A stretch of 64,000 nt of DNA from Betaproteobacteria bacterium (lineage in GTDB: Bacteria; Pseudomonadota; Gammaproteobacteria; Burkholderiales; Burkholderiaceae_C): NCBI GenBank assembly GCA_009925585.1, contig RFYK01000001.1:1-64000 (forward strand), in the 5' to 3' direction. The translations under genes and the position numbers were made by a program. The notes under the pieces are model-generated. The model did no database searches. It had not been told where the DNA came from and worked only from the letters and a program-made list of their open reading frames with translations. This document shows positions 35,209 to 47,433 of this stretch, one piece after another (position 1 is the first letter of the stretch; every line of letters starts with the position of its first letter).

Positions 35209-37542
35209 ATGACTTACTCTCTCAACACACTCAATCACGCCAAGGACCAAGCGCCTGCAGTCACCGGATGGCAACGGTTTTTGCAGGAAATCGCCTTGTC
35301 TTTGGGCTTCGTTTTTTTGCTGTTTTGGCTGGTGGCTTTACTCAGCCATTCGGCCCAAGACCCGGCCTGGACCACTTCCGGCTCCAGCGCCACGCCGCAC
35401 AATTGGGGTGGACGCATAGGCGCGGCGATCAGCGATTTGGGTTTTTTTGTCGCTGGTTACTCCATGGTCTGGTGCTATTTGGCCGCCTTGATCGCTTGGT
35501 TGAAAGCGTTGGCTGCGCGTTTACGCAGTGCGGACAGCCCCGCCGTCGAGCCTCATGTGTGGCGTTTGAGTCGCTGGGCTTTTTGGAGTGGCTTGGTGTT
35601 GCTGATGTTGTCGAGCACCGGATTGGAATACACACGGCTTTACCGTTTTGAAGCTTTGTTGCCGGGTCACCATGCGGGCGGCATTTTGGGATTTTTGGTG
35701 GGCGGTGCCGCCGCCAAATGGTTTGGCTTCAATGGTTCTGCGTTGATATTCATCGTCTTCATGTTGGTCGGCTTGTCATGGACTTTTGGTTTTTCATGGG
35801 TGCAACTGTCTGAACAAATCGGTGCCAAGATCGATCAGGCTTTGACCGATTGGCGTGAACGCCGAGAGATTGCCGAAGACTTGGCCATGGGTCAAGTGGC
35901 TGCCAAAGCGCGCGAGCATGATTTGCACACAGAGGCCGTCTTCAATGACGAGTTGACGCCACACACGGTGCGTATCGTGGTGGACCCCGAACCCTTGGTG
36001 GCGCCCAAGAGTGAGCGCATGGCCAGAGAGCGCCAAAAACCGCTGTTCAACGACATGCCGGATTCGCGTTTGCCGCAGGTCGATTTGCTGGACGATTCGC
36101 AAGTCAAACATGACCCGGTGGACGCTGAGACCATTGAGTTCACCAGCCGTTTGATTGAAAAAAAATTGCGCGACTTCGGCGTCGAAGTCAAGGTGCTGGC
36201 TGCCGCGCCAGGTCCGGTGGTCACGCGCTATGAAATTGAACCTGCCACCGGTGTCAAGGGCTCACAAATCGTCAATTTGGCCAAAGACTTGGCCCGCTCG
36301 CTCAGCATGGTGTCCATTCGCGTGGTGGAAACCATTCCGGGCAAAAACTTCATGGCGCTGGAATTGCCCAACGCCAAACGGCAGTCGATCCGCTTGAGTG
36401 AAATACTCGGCTCAGAGGTTTACAACGAAGCCAAATCCATGTTGACCATGGGACTGGGCAAAGACATCGGTGGTCACCCGGTGGTGGCTGATTTGGCCAA
36501 GATGCCCCATGTGTTGGTGGCGGGCACGACCGGTTCAGGCAAATCGGTGGGTATCAACGCCATGATTTTGAGCCTGCTCTACAAAGCCGAAGCGCGCGAC
36601 GTTCGTCTGTTGATGATCGATCCCAAGATGTTGGAAATGTCGGTGTATGAAGGCATTCCGCACTTGCTCGCGCCCGTGGTCACCGACATGCGTCAAGCCG
36701 CGCACGGACTAAATTGGTGTGTTGGCGAAATGGAGCGCCGCTACAAACTGATGAGCAAACTCGGTGTGCGTAACTTGGCGGGTTACAACCACAAGATAGA
36801 AGAGGCCGCAGAAGCAGGCCATTCATTGCCCAACCCGTTCAGTTTGACGCCGGATGATCCCGAGCCTTTAGAGCGCTTGCCTCACATCGTGGTGGTCATC
36901 GACGAGTTGGCTGACTTGATGATGGTGGTCGGCAAGAAAATTGAAGAGTTGATAGCCCGCTTGGCGCAAAAAGCCCGTGCCGCTGGCATCCATTTGATTT
37001 TGGCCACGCAACGCCCCAGCGTGGACGTGATCACTGGTTTGATCAAAGCCAATATACCCACCCGCATTGCGTTCCAAGTCAGCAGCAAGATCGACAGCCG
37101 AACCATTCTGGACCAAATGGGTGCCGAAGCCTTGTTGGGCATGGGCGACATGTTGTATTTGCCCAGCGGCACCGGTTTTCCCATTCGTGTTCATGGCGCG
37201 TTTGTCAGTGATGAAGAAGTGCACCGTGTCGTGAGTTATTTGAAAACCCAAGGTGAGCCCAATTACATCGAAGGCTTGCTTGAAGGCGGTACGGTTGAAG
37301 GAGACCGCAGTGGCCCGGATTTGTTCGGTGACACCGCCGCAGAAAAAGACCCAATGTACGATCAAGCGGTTGAAGTCGTGTTGAAAAACCGTAAGGCCAG
37401 TATTTCGTTGGTTCAACGCCATTTGAAGATCGGATACAACCGCGCTGCACGCTTGGTAGAAGACATGGAAAAGGCCGGCATGGTCAGCGCCATGAGCAGC
37501 AACGGACAGCGTGAAATTTTGGTGCCCACACGGCAAGAGTGA
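35209..37542 (+). CDS. ftsK: DNA translocase FtsK
   Basis: FtsK links septation with chromosome segregation by pumping DNA at the division site. The 777-residue protein has four N-terminal membrane segments (from [17 protein letters not shown]), a linker of about 100 residues, and the motor with Walker [15 protein letters not shown], Walker [15 protein letters not shown] and [20 protein letters not shown]. The C-terminal gamma winged helix that recognises KOPS sites is present ([23 protein letters not shown]). The linker is much shorter than in E. coli, as in other betaproteobacteria. The start MTYSLN at 35209 was preferred to an in-frame upstream codon. It is divergent from trxB, and lolA and rarA follow. 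Confidence 0.96.
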   Translation: MTYSLNTLNHAKDQAPAVTGWQRFLQEIALSLGFVFLLFWLVALLSHSAQDPAWTTSGSSATPHNWGGRIGAAISDLGFFVAGYSMVWCYLAALIAWLKALAARLRSADSPAVEPHVWRLSRWAFWSGLVLLMLSSTGLEYTRLYRFEALLPGHHAGGILGFLVGGAAAKWFGFNGSALIFIVFMLVGLSWTFGFSWVQLSEQIGAKIDQALTDWRERREIAEDLAMGQVAAKAREHDLHTEAVFNDELTPHTVRIVVDPEPLVAPKSERMARERQKPLFNDMPDSRLPQVDLLDDSQVKHDPVDAETIEFTSRLIEKKLRDFGVEVKVLAAAPGPVVTRYEIEPATGVKGSQIVNLAKDLARSLSMVSIRVVETIPGKNFMALELPNAKRQSIRLSEILGSEVYNEAKSMLTMGLGKDIGGHPVVADLAKMPHVLVAGTTGSGKSVGINAMILSLLYKAEARDVRLLMIDPKMLEMSVYEGIPHLLAPVVTDMRQAAHGLNWCVGEMERRYKLMSKLGVRNLAGYNHKIEEAAEAGHSLPNPFSLTPDDPEPLERLPHIVVVIDELADLMMVVGKKIEELIARLAQKARAAGIHLILATQRPSVDVITGLIKANIPTRIAFQVSSKIDSRTILDQMGAEALLGMGDMLYLPSGTGFPIRVHGAFVSDEEVHRVVSYLKTQGEPNYIEGLLEGGTVEGDRSGPDLFGDTAAEKDPMYDQAVEVVLKNRKASISLVQRHLKIGYNRAARLVEDMEKAGMVSAMSSNGQREILVPTRQE

Positions 37543-37603
37543 TTCGACCCAGCCATCACCCGGCATGGGTCTCAACAGGTAAGCCAACGTCGCAGGACAT
37601 TTC

Positions 37604-38296
37604 ATGAAGTTTTTTGCCTCATCCAAGCAGTTCAACAAATCGCCAACCACGTTACCCATGTATGCGTTGTGGGTGTGCACGATGTGGTGTTCGGTGGCCG
37701 TGGCAGACAGTGTCGACAGCCTGTCCTTGTTTTTGAAAACCACCCGCAGCATGCGTGCCGATTTTGTGCAGACAGTCACTTCGCCTGCAAAGGAAAACCG
37801 CCTTGCTAAAAGCAAAACTTCATCGGGCACATTTGCATTTGTGCGCCCCTCGGTGTTTCGGTTTGACTATGCCAAACCGTTTGTGCAAAACATCGTGGCA
37901 GATGGCGAATATGTGTGGCTGTACGACGCAGACTTGAACCAAGTGACGCAACGTCCTCAATCGCAAGCCTTGGCCACCACCCCGGCTTCGTTGATTGCCT
38001 CGGCCAACGATGTGAGCAGCTTGCAAAAAGAATTCGTTTTGTTGGCGCAACCGGATTCAGAAGGGCTGCAGTGGGTCGCGGCCACACCGCATTCCAGCGA
38101 CAGCAGTTTGCAGCGGGTGCGAATCGGATTGCGCGTGAAAGGTGAATCGGTTCAATTGGTGCAACTCGACATATGGGATGTGTTTGGAACCCGCTCGTTG
38201 ATCAAGTTTGACCGCACCGACATCAACCCGAAGCAGTTGACGCTGGCGCAGTTCAACTTTGTGCCACCCAAGGGCGCGGATTTGATCAAGCCCTGA
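37604..38296 (+). CDS. lolA: Outer-membrane lipoprotein carrier protein LolA
   Basis: LolA carries lipoproteins through the periplasm from the LolCDE transporter to the outer membrane. The 230-residue product has a signal sequence ending near VAVADSVD, then FLKTTRSMRADFVQTVTS, SGTFAFVRPSVFRFDYAKPF and DIWDVFGTRSLIKFDRTDIN, the usual blocks. The conserved Arg lining the hydrophobic cavity may be the R of PSVFRFDY. The start at 37604 gives a rather long n-region. It lies between ftsK and rarA, the conserved order. Its membrane partners LolC and LolD are also in this window at 247-2182. Confidence 0.94.
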   Translation: MKFFASSKQFNKSPTTLPMYALWVCTMWCSVAVADSVDSLSLFLKTTRSMRADFVQTVTSPAKENRLAKSKTSSGTFAFVRPSVFRFDYAKPFVQNIVADGEYVWLYDADLNQVTQRPQSQALATTPASLIASANDVSSLQKEFVLLAQPDSEGLQWVAATPHSSDSSLQRVRIGLRVKGESVQLVQLDIWDVFGTRSLIKFDRTDINPKQLTLAQFNFVPPKGADLIKP

Positions 38297-38305
38297 GGCC
38301 ATCTC

Positions 38306-39613
38306 GTGTCGCCCCTGAACGCGTCCGATCCCCACATGCCATTGGCCGAACGTTTGCGGCCACACACGCTGTCAGAAGTGGTGGGGCAGCAGCATATTTT
38401 GGGCGAGGGCAAGGCCCTGCGCGTGGCGTTCGAATCCGGACAACCGCACAGTTGCGTGTTGTGGGGACCACCCGGTGTGGGCAAGACCACCATTGCCCGC
38501 TTGATGGCCCAGGCCTTCGATGCCCAATTCATCGCCATCAGCGCGGTCCTTGGTGGCATCAAAGACATTCGCGAAGCGGTGGAGTTGGCGCAAACGGCAC
38601 GTGATGCATTGGAAAAAAAACGCACCATTGTGTTTGTGGACGAAGTGCACCGGTTCAACAAAAGCCAGCAAGACGCATTCTTGCCACACGTGGAATCTGG
38701 CTTGTTCACGTTCATTGGCGCGACCACCGAAAACCCGTCGTTCGAAGTGAACTCGGCCTTGCTCTCGCGTGCAGCGGTGTATGTGCTGCAGCCCTTGCGT
38801 GATGAGGATCTTTCGCAAATCGTTGACAAAGCGCTTGCCATTCAAGCGGTTCCCAGTTTGGAAGCGGCTGCCTTGGCCCGTTTGATGGCTTACGCCGATG
38901 GCGATGCCCGTCGTTTGCTCAATACCTTGGAAACCTTGGCGGTGGCCGCGAAACGTGAATCGTTGGACCGCATTTCGGATGCTTGGCTGATGCAAGTGCT
39001 TGGTGAGCGCATGCGCCGCTACGACAAAGGTGGCGATCAGTTTTACGACAGCATCAGTGCCTTGCATAAATCGGTGCGCGGCTCAGACCCGGATGCGGCT
39101 TTGTATTGGTTGGTTCGCATGCTCGATGGTGGAGCCGAGCCCAAGTACATGGCGCGCCGCATGATTCGCATGGCAGCCGAGGACATTGGCTTGGCTGATC
39201 CGCGCGCCTTGCGATTGGCTTTGGACGCGGCCGAAGTCTATGAACGCTTGGGCTCACCTGAAGGCGAATTGGCGTTGGCTGAGTGTGTGGTGTATTTGGC
39301 TGTGGCGCCCAAATCGAATGCGGTTTACAAGGCCTACAACCAAGTGCGCCGTTTGATCAAGTCGGATGGCACCCGTGCGGTGCCGATGCATTTGCGCAAT
39401 GCGCCTACACGCCTCATGAAAGAGCTCGAGCATGGCAAGGGCTACCGGTACGCCCACGATGAACCAGACGCGTTTGCAGCGGGTGAAAATTATTGGCCCG
39501 ATGGCATGACGCCCCCTGTTTTGTATGAACCGGTGGAGCGTGGCTTGGAAATCAAAATCGCAGAAAAAATGCGTGCGCTGCGAGAAAAAAACGCACGCGC
39601 GCAAAAACCTTAA
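38306..39613 (+). CDS. rarA: Replication-associated recombination protein RarA (MgsA)
   Basis: RarA is a clamp-loader-like AAA+ ATPase acting at stalled forks. The 435-residue product has PLAERLRPHTLSEVVGQQHI, Walker A LWGPPGVGKTTIARL, Walker B TIVFVDEVHRFNKSQQD, sensor FIGATTENPSFE and the C-terminal tetramerisation part (YWLVRMLDGGAEPKYMARR). The start is GTG 38306, 9 bases after lolA; ATG 38336 (MPLAERLRP) is a possible alternative. Its stop overlaps that of the converging ferredoxin-reductase gene by 3 bases. Confidence 0.95.
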   Translation: MSPLNASDPHMPLAERLRPHTLSEVVGQQHILGEGKALRVAFESGQPHSCVLWGPPGVGKTTIARLMAQAFDAQFIAISAVLGGIKDIREAVELAQTARDALEKKRTIVFVDEVHRFNKSQQDAFLPHVESGLFTFIGATTENPSFEVNSALLSRAAVYVLQPLRDEDLSQIVDKALAIQAVPSLEAAALARLMAYADGDARRLLNTLETLAVAAKRESLDRISDAWLMQVLGERMRRYDKGGDQFYDSISALHKSVRGSDPDAALYWLVRMLDGGAEPKYMARRMIRMAAEDIGLADPRALRLALDAAEVYERLGSPEGELALAECVVYLAVAPKSNAVYKAYNQVRRLIKSDGTRAVPMHLRNAPTRLMKELEHGKGYRYAHDEPDAFAAGENYWPDGMTPPVLYEPVERGLEIKIAEKMRALREKNARAQKP

Positions 39614-40641
39614 AGCTTGTCTGCTTCGCTGGTGAACGAATCTGCAAAAAATTCATCCGCTGGCAAACCATGCAACGCATAGTCGCGCTGCGCGGCGTCA
39701 ATCACCACGGGCGCACCACAGGCATACACCTGGTAGTTCGATAAATCGGGAATGTCCTGCAACACCGCTGCATGCACAAAACCTGTTCTGCCTTGCCAAT
39801 GATCTTCGGGCAAGGCGTCTGACACCACTGGCACATAGTGCAAATGCGGCATGTGTTGGCATTGCGCGATGACCCAATCGTGCATGTACACATCGGTGGG
39901 TCGGCGTCCACCCCAATACAAATATGCAGGGCGTTGTGTTTGTCGGTGCTGCATGTGTTCGATCAGCGCTTTGATGGGCGCAAAGCCCGTGCCAGATGCC
40001 AGCAACACCATCGGCTTGTCGCTGTCTTCACGCAAGTAAAAACTGCCAAACGGTGCCTCAATGCGTTGGATTTCTTTTTCTTTCATGGCGCCAAACACAT
40101 GGTCGGTGAACTTACCACCAGGCATGTGCCGTATGTGTAGATCAATCACCGGCGCGCCAGCTACCAGTGTGTGCGGTGCGTTGGCAATCGAGTAGGCCCG
40201 GCGCGAACCATCGCGCAATAAAAACTCCACGTATTGGCCGGCGTGGTATTGCATGACTTCAGTGGATGGCAATTGCAAACTGATGCGCATGACATCGTGC
40301 GACAGGGTTTGCATCGAAGCGACACGCACCGGCATTTTTCGAATGGGAAATGCATCTGCGCGGGTGACTTGTTTGGATTCAAGCACGACATCACTCAAGG
40401 CCGTGGCACGACAGGTCAGTACCATGCCGCGTGACAGCTCTTCTTCGCTCAGGGCTTTGTGTTGATAGGTTGCCATCTGAACATCGCCAGAGATTTTTTG
40501 GCACTTGCAAGAACCACAGGCGCCGTCTTTGCAGCCGTAAGGCATGGCCACACCTTGGCGAATGCCTGCGCTCAACAAGGTTTCGTTCGCATCCACGGAG
40601 AATGAACGGCCACTGGGTTGCACCAAGACTTGAAACGCCAT
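39610..40641 (-). CDS. Plant-type 2Fe-2S ferredoxin/FAD-NAD oxidoreductase (CDP-glucose reductase E3-like)
   Basis: This 343-residue electron-transfer protein has an N-terminal 2Fe-2S domain with C37, C42, C45 and C77 (YGCKDGACGSCKC and LTCRA), an FAD-binding domain with RRAYSIANAP and an NAD domain with VLLASGTGFAPIKALIEH. The order ferredoxin-FAD-NAD matches the CDP-6-deoxy-delta-3,4-glucoseen reductase-like group and oxygenase reductases such as BenC. No oxygenase or sugar-synthesis gene is adjacent, so the electron acceptor is unknown. Start 40641, MAFQVLVQPSGRSF, fits the family. Confidence 0.88.
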   Translation of the reverse strand: MAFQVLVQPSGRSFSVDANETLLSAGIRQGVAMPYGCKDGACGSCKCQKISGDVQMATYQHKALSEEELSRGMVLTCRATALSDVVLESKQVTRADAFPIRKMPVRVASMQTLSHDVMRISLQLPSTEVMQYHAGQYVEFLLRDGSRRAYSIANAPHTLVAGAPVIDLHIRHMPGGKFTDHVFGAMKEKEIQRIEAPFGSFYLREDSDKPMVLLASGTGFAPIKALIEHMQHRQTQRPAYLYWGGRRPTDVYMHDWVIAQCQHMPHLHYVPVVSDALPEDHWQGRTGFVHAAVLQDIPDLSNYQVYACGAPVVIDAAQRDYALHGLPADEFFADSFTSEADKL

Positions 40642-40686
40642 GCTTGTTATCCTCTGGTTTTGGTCTGTTCAAAGAAAGACAGGATT

Positions 40687-41521
40687 TTGCCCTCAAACCA
40701 ATCCCCCCTTGGCGCCTTGCCTGCACGCTTTCGCAAACCACGTGTGCTGATCGTGGGGTGTGGCGATGTGGGTTTGCGCACAGCGGCGCAGTTGAGATCG
40801 GCTGTGCGCGTGTTTGCTTTGACCAGCAGTCCCTCGCGTGTGAGTGCCCTACAGCGGCAAGGCATCACGCCCTTGCTAGGCAATTTGGACCAAGCGTCTT
40901 CATTGCGTCGCCTTGCAGGCGTGGCGACCCATGTGGTTCACATGGCGCCCCCGCCATTGCAAGGCAATAAAGACCCGCGCACGCAGGCGCTGATCCAAGC
41001 GTTGGTGTTGCGCAGTGCGCCCGTGCGCGCAACGCCGGGTGGACGCGGAAGCTTGGCTGCACGCATGGGGTCGACACGCCGTGCCACGCGTCAGCGTGCT
41101 GCGCATACCGGGCATTTACGCCTTGGACAGAGAGGGCGGCACCCCCAAGGAGCGGTTGCAACGCGCCACCCCTGTGTTGCAGCCTTCGGATGATGTTTAC
41201 ACCAACCACATTCATGCAGATGATTTGGCGCGCGCGACGGTGTTGTCTTTGTGGCGCGGGCGGCCCTTGCGCGTGGTGAATGTCAGCGATGACAGCGACT
41301 TGATGATGGGCGATTACATGGATTGGGCTGCAGACCTGTGGCAGTTGCCAAGGCCGCCACGCATCAGCCGTGCCCAAGCGCAAACCGAATTACCCGCCAT
41401 GTCATTGAGCTTCATGAGCGAATCGCGCCGCTTGCACAACCAGCGATTGAAACAAGAATTGCGCTTGAAGTTGTGGTTTCCAACCGTGCGTGAAGGTTTG
41501 CAAAACCCAACGGTTGTCTAA
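40687..41521 (+). pseudogene. NAD(P)-binding epimerase-like (extended SDR) gene, disrupted by an internal deletion with frameshift
   Basis: The first frame carries the Rossmann start PRVLIVGCGDVGLRTAAQL, then FALTSSPSRVSALQRQG and VATHVVHMAPPPLQG, up to LIQALVLRSAPVR near 41027. The second frame continues with AQRRVDAEAWLHAWG and VSVLRIPGIYALDREGG to the stop at 41521. In relatives I recall about 30 residues between them, including the STSGVYG segment that holds the catalytic site. None are here, and the frame changes, implying a loss of 3n+2 bases, about 90. The start is uncertain; TTG 40687 after GACAGG is the best candidate. As written, the product would be truncated and inactive. Confidence 0.75.
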
Positions 41522-42417
41522 CGCATCCCGATTTTTGCGTCACCAAAAATACCGGCCGCTTCGCGCGGCAAACTGCGCCAATATTGTGATGTGGCTTGCA
41601 CCTTGCCGCCGAGTGCGGCGGCAGCTTCCCAGCCCCAGCGCGGCTTGTATAAAAAGCTGCGACCCAAAGCCACCATGTCTGCTTCGTCCGCTTTCAGCAC
41701 GTCTTCGGCTTGTTGTGGTTCTGTGATCAAGCCCACGGCAATCGTGGGCAAGCCAACTGCATGTTTGATGTGTTTGGCGAAAGGCACTTGGTAGCCCGGG
41801 CCAATCGCGATTTTTTGTTGTGGCGAAATACCGCCTGAAGAGACGTGGATGAAATTGGCGCCCGCTTGTTTGAGCATGTGGGTGAATTCGGTGGTTTCTT
41901 CCAAATTCCACCCGCCTTCGATCCAATCGCTGGCAGACAGTCGCATGCCCAAAACCCCATCGAACACCTCACGCACCGCTTTGAACACTTGCAAAGGAAA
42001 GCGGGTGCGGTTGGCAAAACTGCCGCCATGGTTGTCTTGCCGCTGGTTGGCAATCGGTGACAAAAATTCATGCAACAAATAACCGTGTGCCCCGTGCAAT
42101 TCCAGCATCTCCAGGCCCATGGCTTGCGCGCGTTGCGCGGCTTTCACAAAGGCGGCTTCTATCGCGACCAATCCTGCGGCATCAATTTCGTGTGGCGGGT
42201 CTTCGCCTTCCAGCAAATGGACAGGTGAAGGTGCCACCGTGTCCCATCCACCCTGCGCTTTGCTGATCAGCATGCCACCGTGCCATGGTTGGGCGCTGGA
42301 GGCCTTGCCATCCAAATGACACGCGTATTGGCACATGGGCGCGACCACGATGCGATTGGGCAATGTCAAGGAACCGCGCGGCGAGTCAAGTTGCAGGGGG
42401 GTGAATAACAGGCTCAT
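41518..42417 (-). CDS. NADH:flavin oxidoreductase (Old Yellow Enzyme family), internally shortened
   Basis: This 299-residue protein belongs to the YqjM-like Old Yellow Enzymes, FMN enzymes that reduce activated alkenes. Family blocks are SLTLPNRIVVAPMCQYA, KASSAQPWHGG, ELHGAHGYLLHEFLSP, QRQDNHGGSFANRTRFP and GLPTIAVGLIT. Usual length is about 360-370. After MCQYA (about 42319) it passes through CHLDG straight to KASSAQPW, whereas relatives I remember have some 70 more residues, including strands of the barrel and FMN contacts. The loss, about 210 bases, is in frame. The rest is intact. It is probably inactive; confidence in family is high, in activity low. Confidence 0.82.
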   Translation of the reverse strand: MSLLFTPLQLDSPRGSLTLPNRIVVAPMCQYACHLDGKASSAQPWHGGMLISKAQGGWDTVAPSPVHLLEGEDPPHEIDAAGLVAIEAAFVKAAQRAQAMGLEMLELHGAHGYLLHEFLSPIANQRQDNHGGSFANRTRFPLQVFKAVREVFDGVLGMRLSASDWIEGGWNLEETTEFTHMLKQAGANFIHVSSGGISPQQKIAIGPGYQVPFAKHIKHAVGLPTIAVGLITEPQQAEDVLKADEADMVALGRSFLYKPRWGWEAAAALGGKVQATSQYWRSLPREAAGIFGDAKIGMR

Positions 42418-42479
42418 GGCATTTGTCTGGAAAAAATCAACATCTTAAGACCCGAACAAGTGGCCAGATTCGAGCAGCC

Positions 42480-42512
42480 AAAAAAAACGACCCTTGTGGG
42501 GTCGAGTTTTTT
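42480..42512 (-). terminator. Rho-independent terminator of the tRNA-Leu transcript
   Basis: On the minus strand CGACCC pairs with GGGTCG around a 5-base loop, flanked by A- and T-runs, about 10 bases after the tRNA 3' end. The T-tract follows the stem in the minus direction, as expected. Confidence 0.8.
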
Positions 42513-42522
42513 GCCTACAGGC

Positions 42523-42610
42523 TGGTGCCGGAGGCCGGAATCGAACCGGCACGGTGTTTTGCACCGGCAGATTTTGAATCTGCTGCGTCTACCAATTTCG
42601 CCACTCCGGC
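42523..42610 (-). tRNA. tRNA-Leu (CAA)
   Basis: The minus strand folds as a class II tRNA of 88 bases including an encoded CCA. The acceptor stem is GCCGGAG/CTCCGGC with A as discriminator. The anticodon arm CAGATTCAAAATCTG presents CAA, reading TTG, the leucine codon used most heavily in this window. A long variable arm and the T-loop GGTTCGATTCC are present. It lies between the Old Yellow Enzyme and cysM genes. Confidence 0.95.
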
Positions 42611-42645
42611 TAAAGAGGGGATCCGAATTATGGCACAGTGTGGGA

Positions 42646-43548
42646 ATGAACTATCCCAGCATTGAAGCAGCGATTGGCAACACCCCCATCGCCAGACTGC
42701 AGCGCATCGGCGCACAAGAGAACCATGCACGAGGCAATGTGTTGCTTGGCAAGTTGGAAGGCAACAACCCAGCAGGCTCTGTGAAAGACCGACCAGCACT
42801 TTCCATGATTCAGCGTGCTGAAGAGCGCGGCGACATCCAACCGGGCGATACCTTGATTGAAGCCACCTCAGGCAATACGGGCATTGCACTCGCCATGGCG
42901 GCGGCCATCAAAGGCTATCGCATGGTGTTGATCATGCCCGAGGACTTGTCTATCGAACGTGCCCAAACCATGAAAGCGTTTGGTGCAGAATTGATTTTGA
43001 CTTCCAAAAGCACGGGCATGGAAGGGGCTCGCGATCTGGCCGATCGCATGCAAGCCGAAGGCCGAGGCCGCGTGCTGGACCAATTTGCCAACGCCGATAA
43101 CCCGCGTGTGCATTACGAAACCACCGGCCCTGAAATTTGGCAACAAACGAACGGGCGCATCACCCATTTTGTGAGTGCCATGGGCACCACCGGTACGATC
43201 ACTGGAGTGTCGCGCTACCTGAAAGAACACAATCCGAACATCCGCATCGTTGGTGCGCAGCCCAGTGAAGGCTCGCGCATTCCAGGTATTCGCAAATGGT
43301 CGCCCGAGTACTTGCCCAAAATCTACGATGCCACGCATGTGGATGAATTGGTCTATGTCAGTCAACAAGACGCCGAAGACATGTGTCGTCGTCTCGCGCG
43401 AGAAGAAGGCATGTTCGCAGGCATTTCTGCGGCAGGCGCATGTTGGGTGGCTTTGCAAATCGCCCAGCAAGTGCGTGACGCCACCATCGTGTTCATTGTG
43501 TGTGACCGGGGTGACCGCTACTTGTCAACGGGGGTGTTTCCCGCATGA
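42646..43548 (+). CDS. cysM: Cysteine synthase B
   Basis: CysM makes L-cysteine from O-acetylserine with sulfide or thiosulfate, using PLP. The 300-residue protein starts MNYPSIEAAIGNTPIARLQ, has the PLP lysine in NPAGSVKDRPA, the substrate loop EATSGNTGIALA and the phosphate-binding GTTGTITG. The segment RIPGIRKWSPEYLPKI supports CysM rather than CysK. Start 42646 is 36 bases from the tRNA; the frame extends upstream across the tRNA and is not used. It overlaps the NUDIX gene by 4 bases (ATGA). Closeness to a tusA remnant gives a sulfur-metabolism context. Confidence 0.95.
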   Translation: MNYPSIEAAIGNTPIARLQRIGAQENHARGNVLLGKLEGNNPAGSVKDRPALSMIQRAEERGDIQPGDTLIEATSGNTGIALAMAAAIKGYRMVLIMPEDLSIERAQTMKAFGAELILTSKSTGMEGARDLADRMQAEGRGRVLDQFANADNPRVHYETTGPEIWQQTNGRITHFVSAMGTTGTITGVSRYLKEHNPNIRIVGAQPSEGSRIPGIRKWSPEYLPKIYDATHVDELVYVSQQDAEDMCRRLAREEGMFAGISAAGACWVALQIAQQVRDATIVFIVCDRGDRYLSTGVFPA

Positions 43549-44087
43549 GCGCTTACCAATATTGCCCGATGTGTGCCACAGCGTTGCAACTCATCAGCCA
43601 GGAGGAAGATGGCGGTCCCAAGCAACGCATGCGCTGCGTGGTGTGCCAATGGACGCACTGGAACAATCCCACGCCGGTGTTGGCTGGCATTGTTCAGTAC
43701 CGCGACCAAATTTTGTTGGCGCGCAATGCCGCATGGCCAGGCCGGCGTTTTGCATTGATCACCGGTTTCATGGAAGCTGGCGAAACACCTGAAGAAGGCA
43801 TCACGCGTGAAATCGCAGAGGAAACACAATTGCAAGTGTCTTCTTTGAAGTTGGTCGGCGCGTACGACTTTCAGCGCATGAACCAAGTCATCATTGCTTA
43901 CCACGCGGTGGCAGACGGCGAGGTGCGTTTGTCGCCAGAACTCGCTGAATACAAGCTGTACAACTACGAAGACATCATTTGTTGGCCAGCAGGCACGGGC
44001 TATGCCATGGGGGATTGGTTGCGCACCCAAGGCATCGAGCCGCGCTTCATGAGTTGGGAAGAACGCGCCGCCCAAAATTTAGAATGA
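43545..44087 (+). CDS. NUDIX hydrolase with N-terminal zinc-ribbon-like motif
   Basis: This 180-residue hydrolase cleaves nucleoside-diphosphate-linked compounds. The N-terminal CPMCATAL and CVVCQW form a four-cysteine zinc ribbon like that of NudC/NADH pyrophosphatase. The NUDIX box is GFMEAGETPEEGITREIAEETQ (given in parts GFMEAGETPEEG and REIAEETQ). The substrate could be NAD(H) or a sugar nucleotide. It is coupled to cysM by an ATGA overlap. The tusA remnant starts 6 bases after its stop. Confidence 0.88.
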   Translation: MSAYQYCPMCATALQLISQEEDGGPKQRMRCVVCQWTHWNNPTPVLAGIVQYRDQILLARNAAWPGRRFALITGFMEAGETPEEGITREIAEETQLQVSSLKLVGAYDFQRMNQVIIAYHAVADGEVRLSPELAEYKLYNYEDIICWPAGTGYAMGDWLRTQGIEPRFMSWEERAAQNLE

Positions 44088-44092
44088 CCAGC

Positions 44093-44238
44093 ATGCACAT
44101 CGATAGTTGCTCAAAGTGGTGTCCACCGACAAAGGCTCGTTACGGGACTTTGCCGCGTTTGCCAAACAAACAGGCAATGAATTGGTGTCGCAAGAAACTA
44201 TTGGTGATGACTATATTCACGTCCTCAAGCGTCGTTGA
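44093..44238 (+). pseudogene. tusA: TusA-family sulfurtransferase, disrupted by an internal deletion with frameshift
   Basis: TusA/SirA-like proteins carry sulfur on the cysteine of a CPxP motif. Here the ATG at 44093 gives only MHID before the frame changes; from 44107 a second frame reads LLKVVSTDKGSLRDF, AAFAKQTGNELVSQ and IHVLKRR to a stop at 44238, the C-terminal two-thirds of the family. In relatives about 28 residues containing the essential CPxP lie between these parts. They are missing; the frame change implies a loss of 3n+1 bases, about 85-88. The first frame runs on to 44245 as nonsense. As written, it has no sulfur-carrying cysteine. Confidence 0.78.
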
Positions 44239-44273
44239 CACTTGATTTAGTGGCTTTGGTGTCGTGACTGCCC

Positions 44274-44335
44274 TGGTGGGCTCGGTCGCCTCTCACCGCC
44301 GCAAGCGACAACGTTCGAGTCGGCCCGACCCACCA
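44274..44335. repeat. Imperfect GC-rich hairpin between tusA remnant and valS
   Basis: TGGTGGGCTCGG (44274-44285) pairs with CCGACCCACCA (44325-44335) with one bulge, and an inner GTCGC/GCGAC stem lies within. No T-run follows on either strand. It stands between convergent genes, so it may serve as a weak terminator or be a dispersed repeat. Confidence 0.4.
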
Positions 44336-44355
44336 TGTCAGTCAGCCCGTACAGC

Positions 44356-47394
<3,039 letters not shown>

Positions 47395-47433
47395 GCGGTA
47401 AACCGAAAAAGTGAATAAAAAACCCGGCTGATT

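Noticed and set aside
36868-37830. 320-codon minus-strand frame opposite ftsK and lolA
   Set aside because: It spans two certain genes and their gap, with no homology.
42460-42645. Upstream extension of the cysM frame
   Set aside because: It runs across tRNA-Leu and its terminator; the family start is at 42646.
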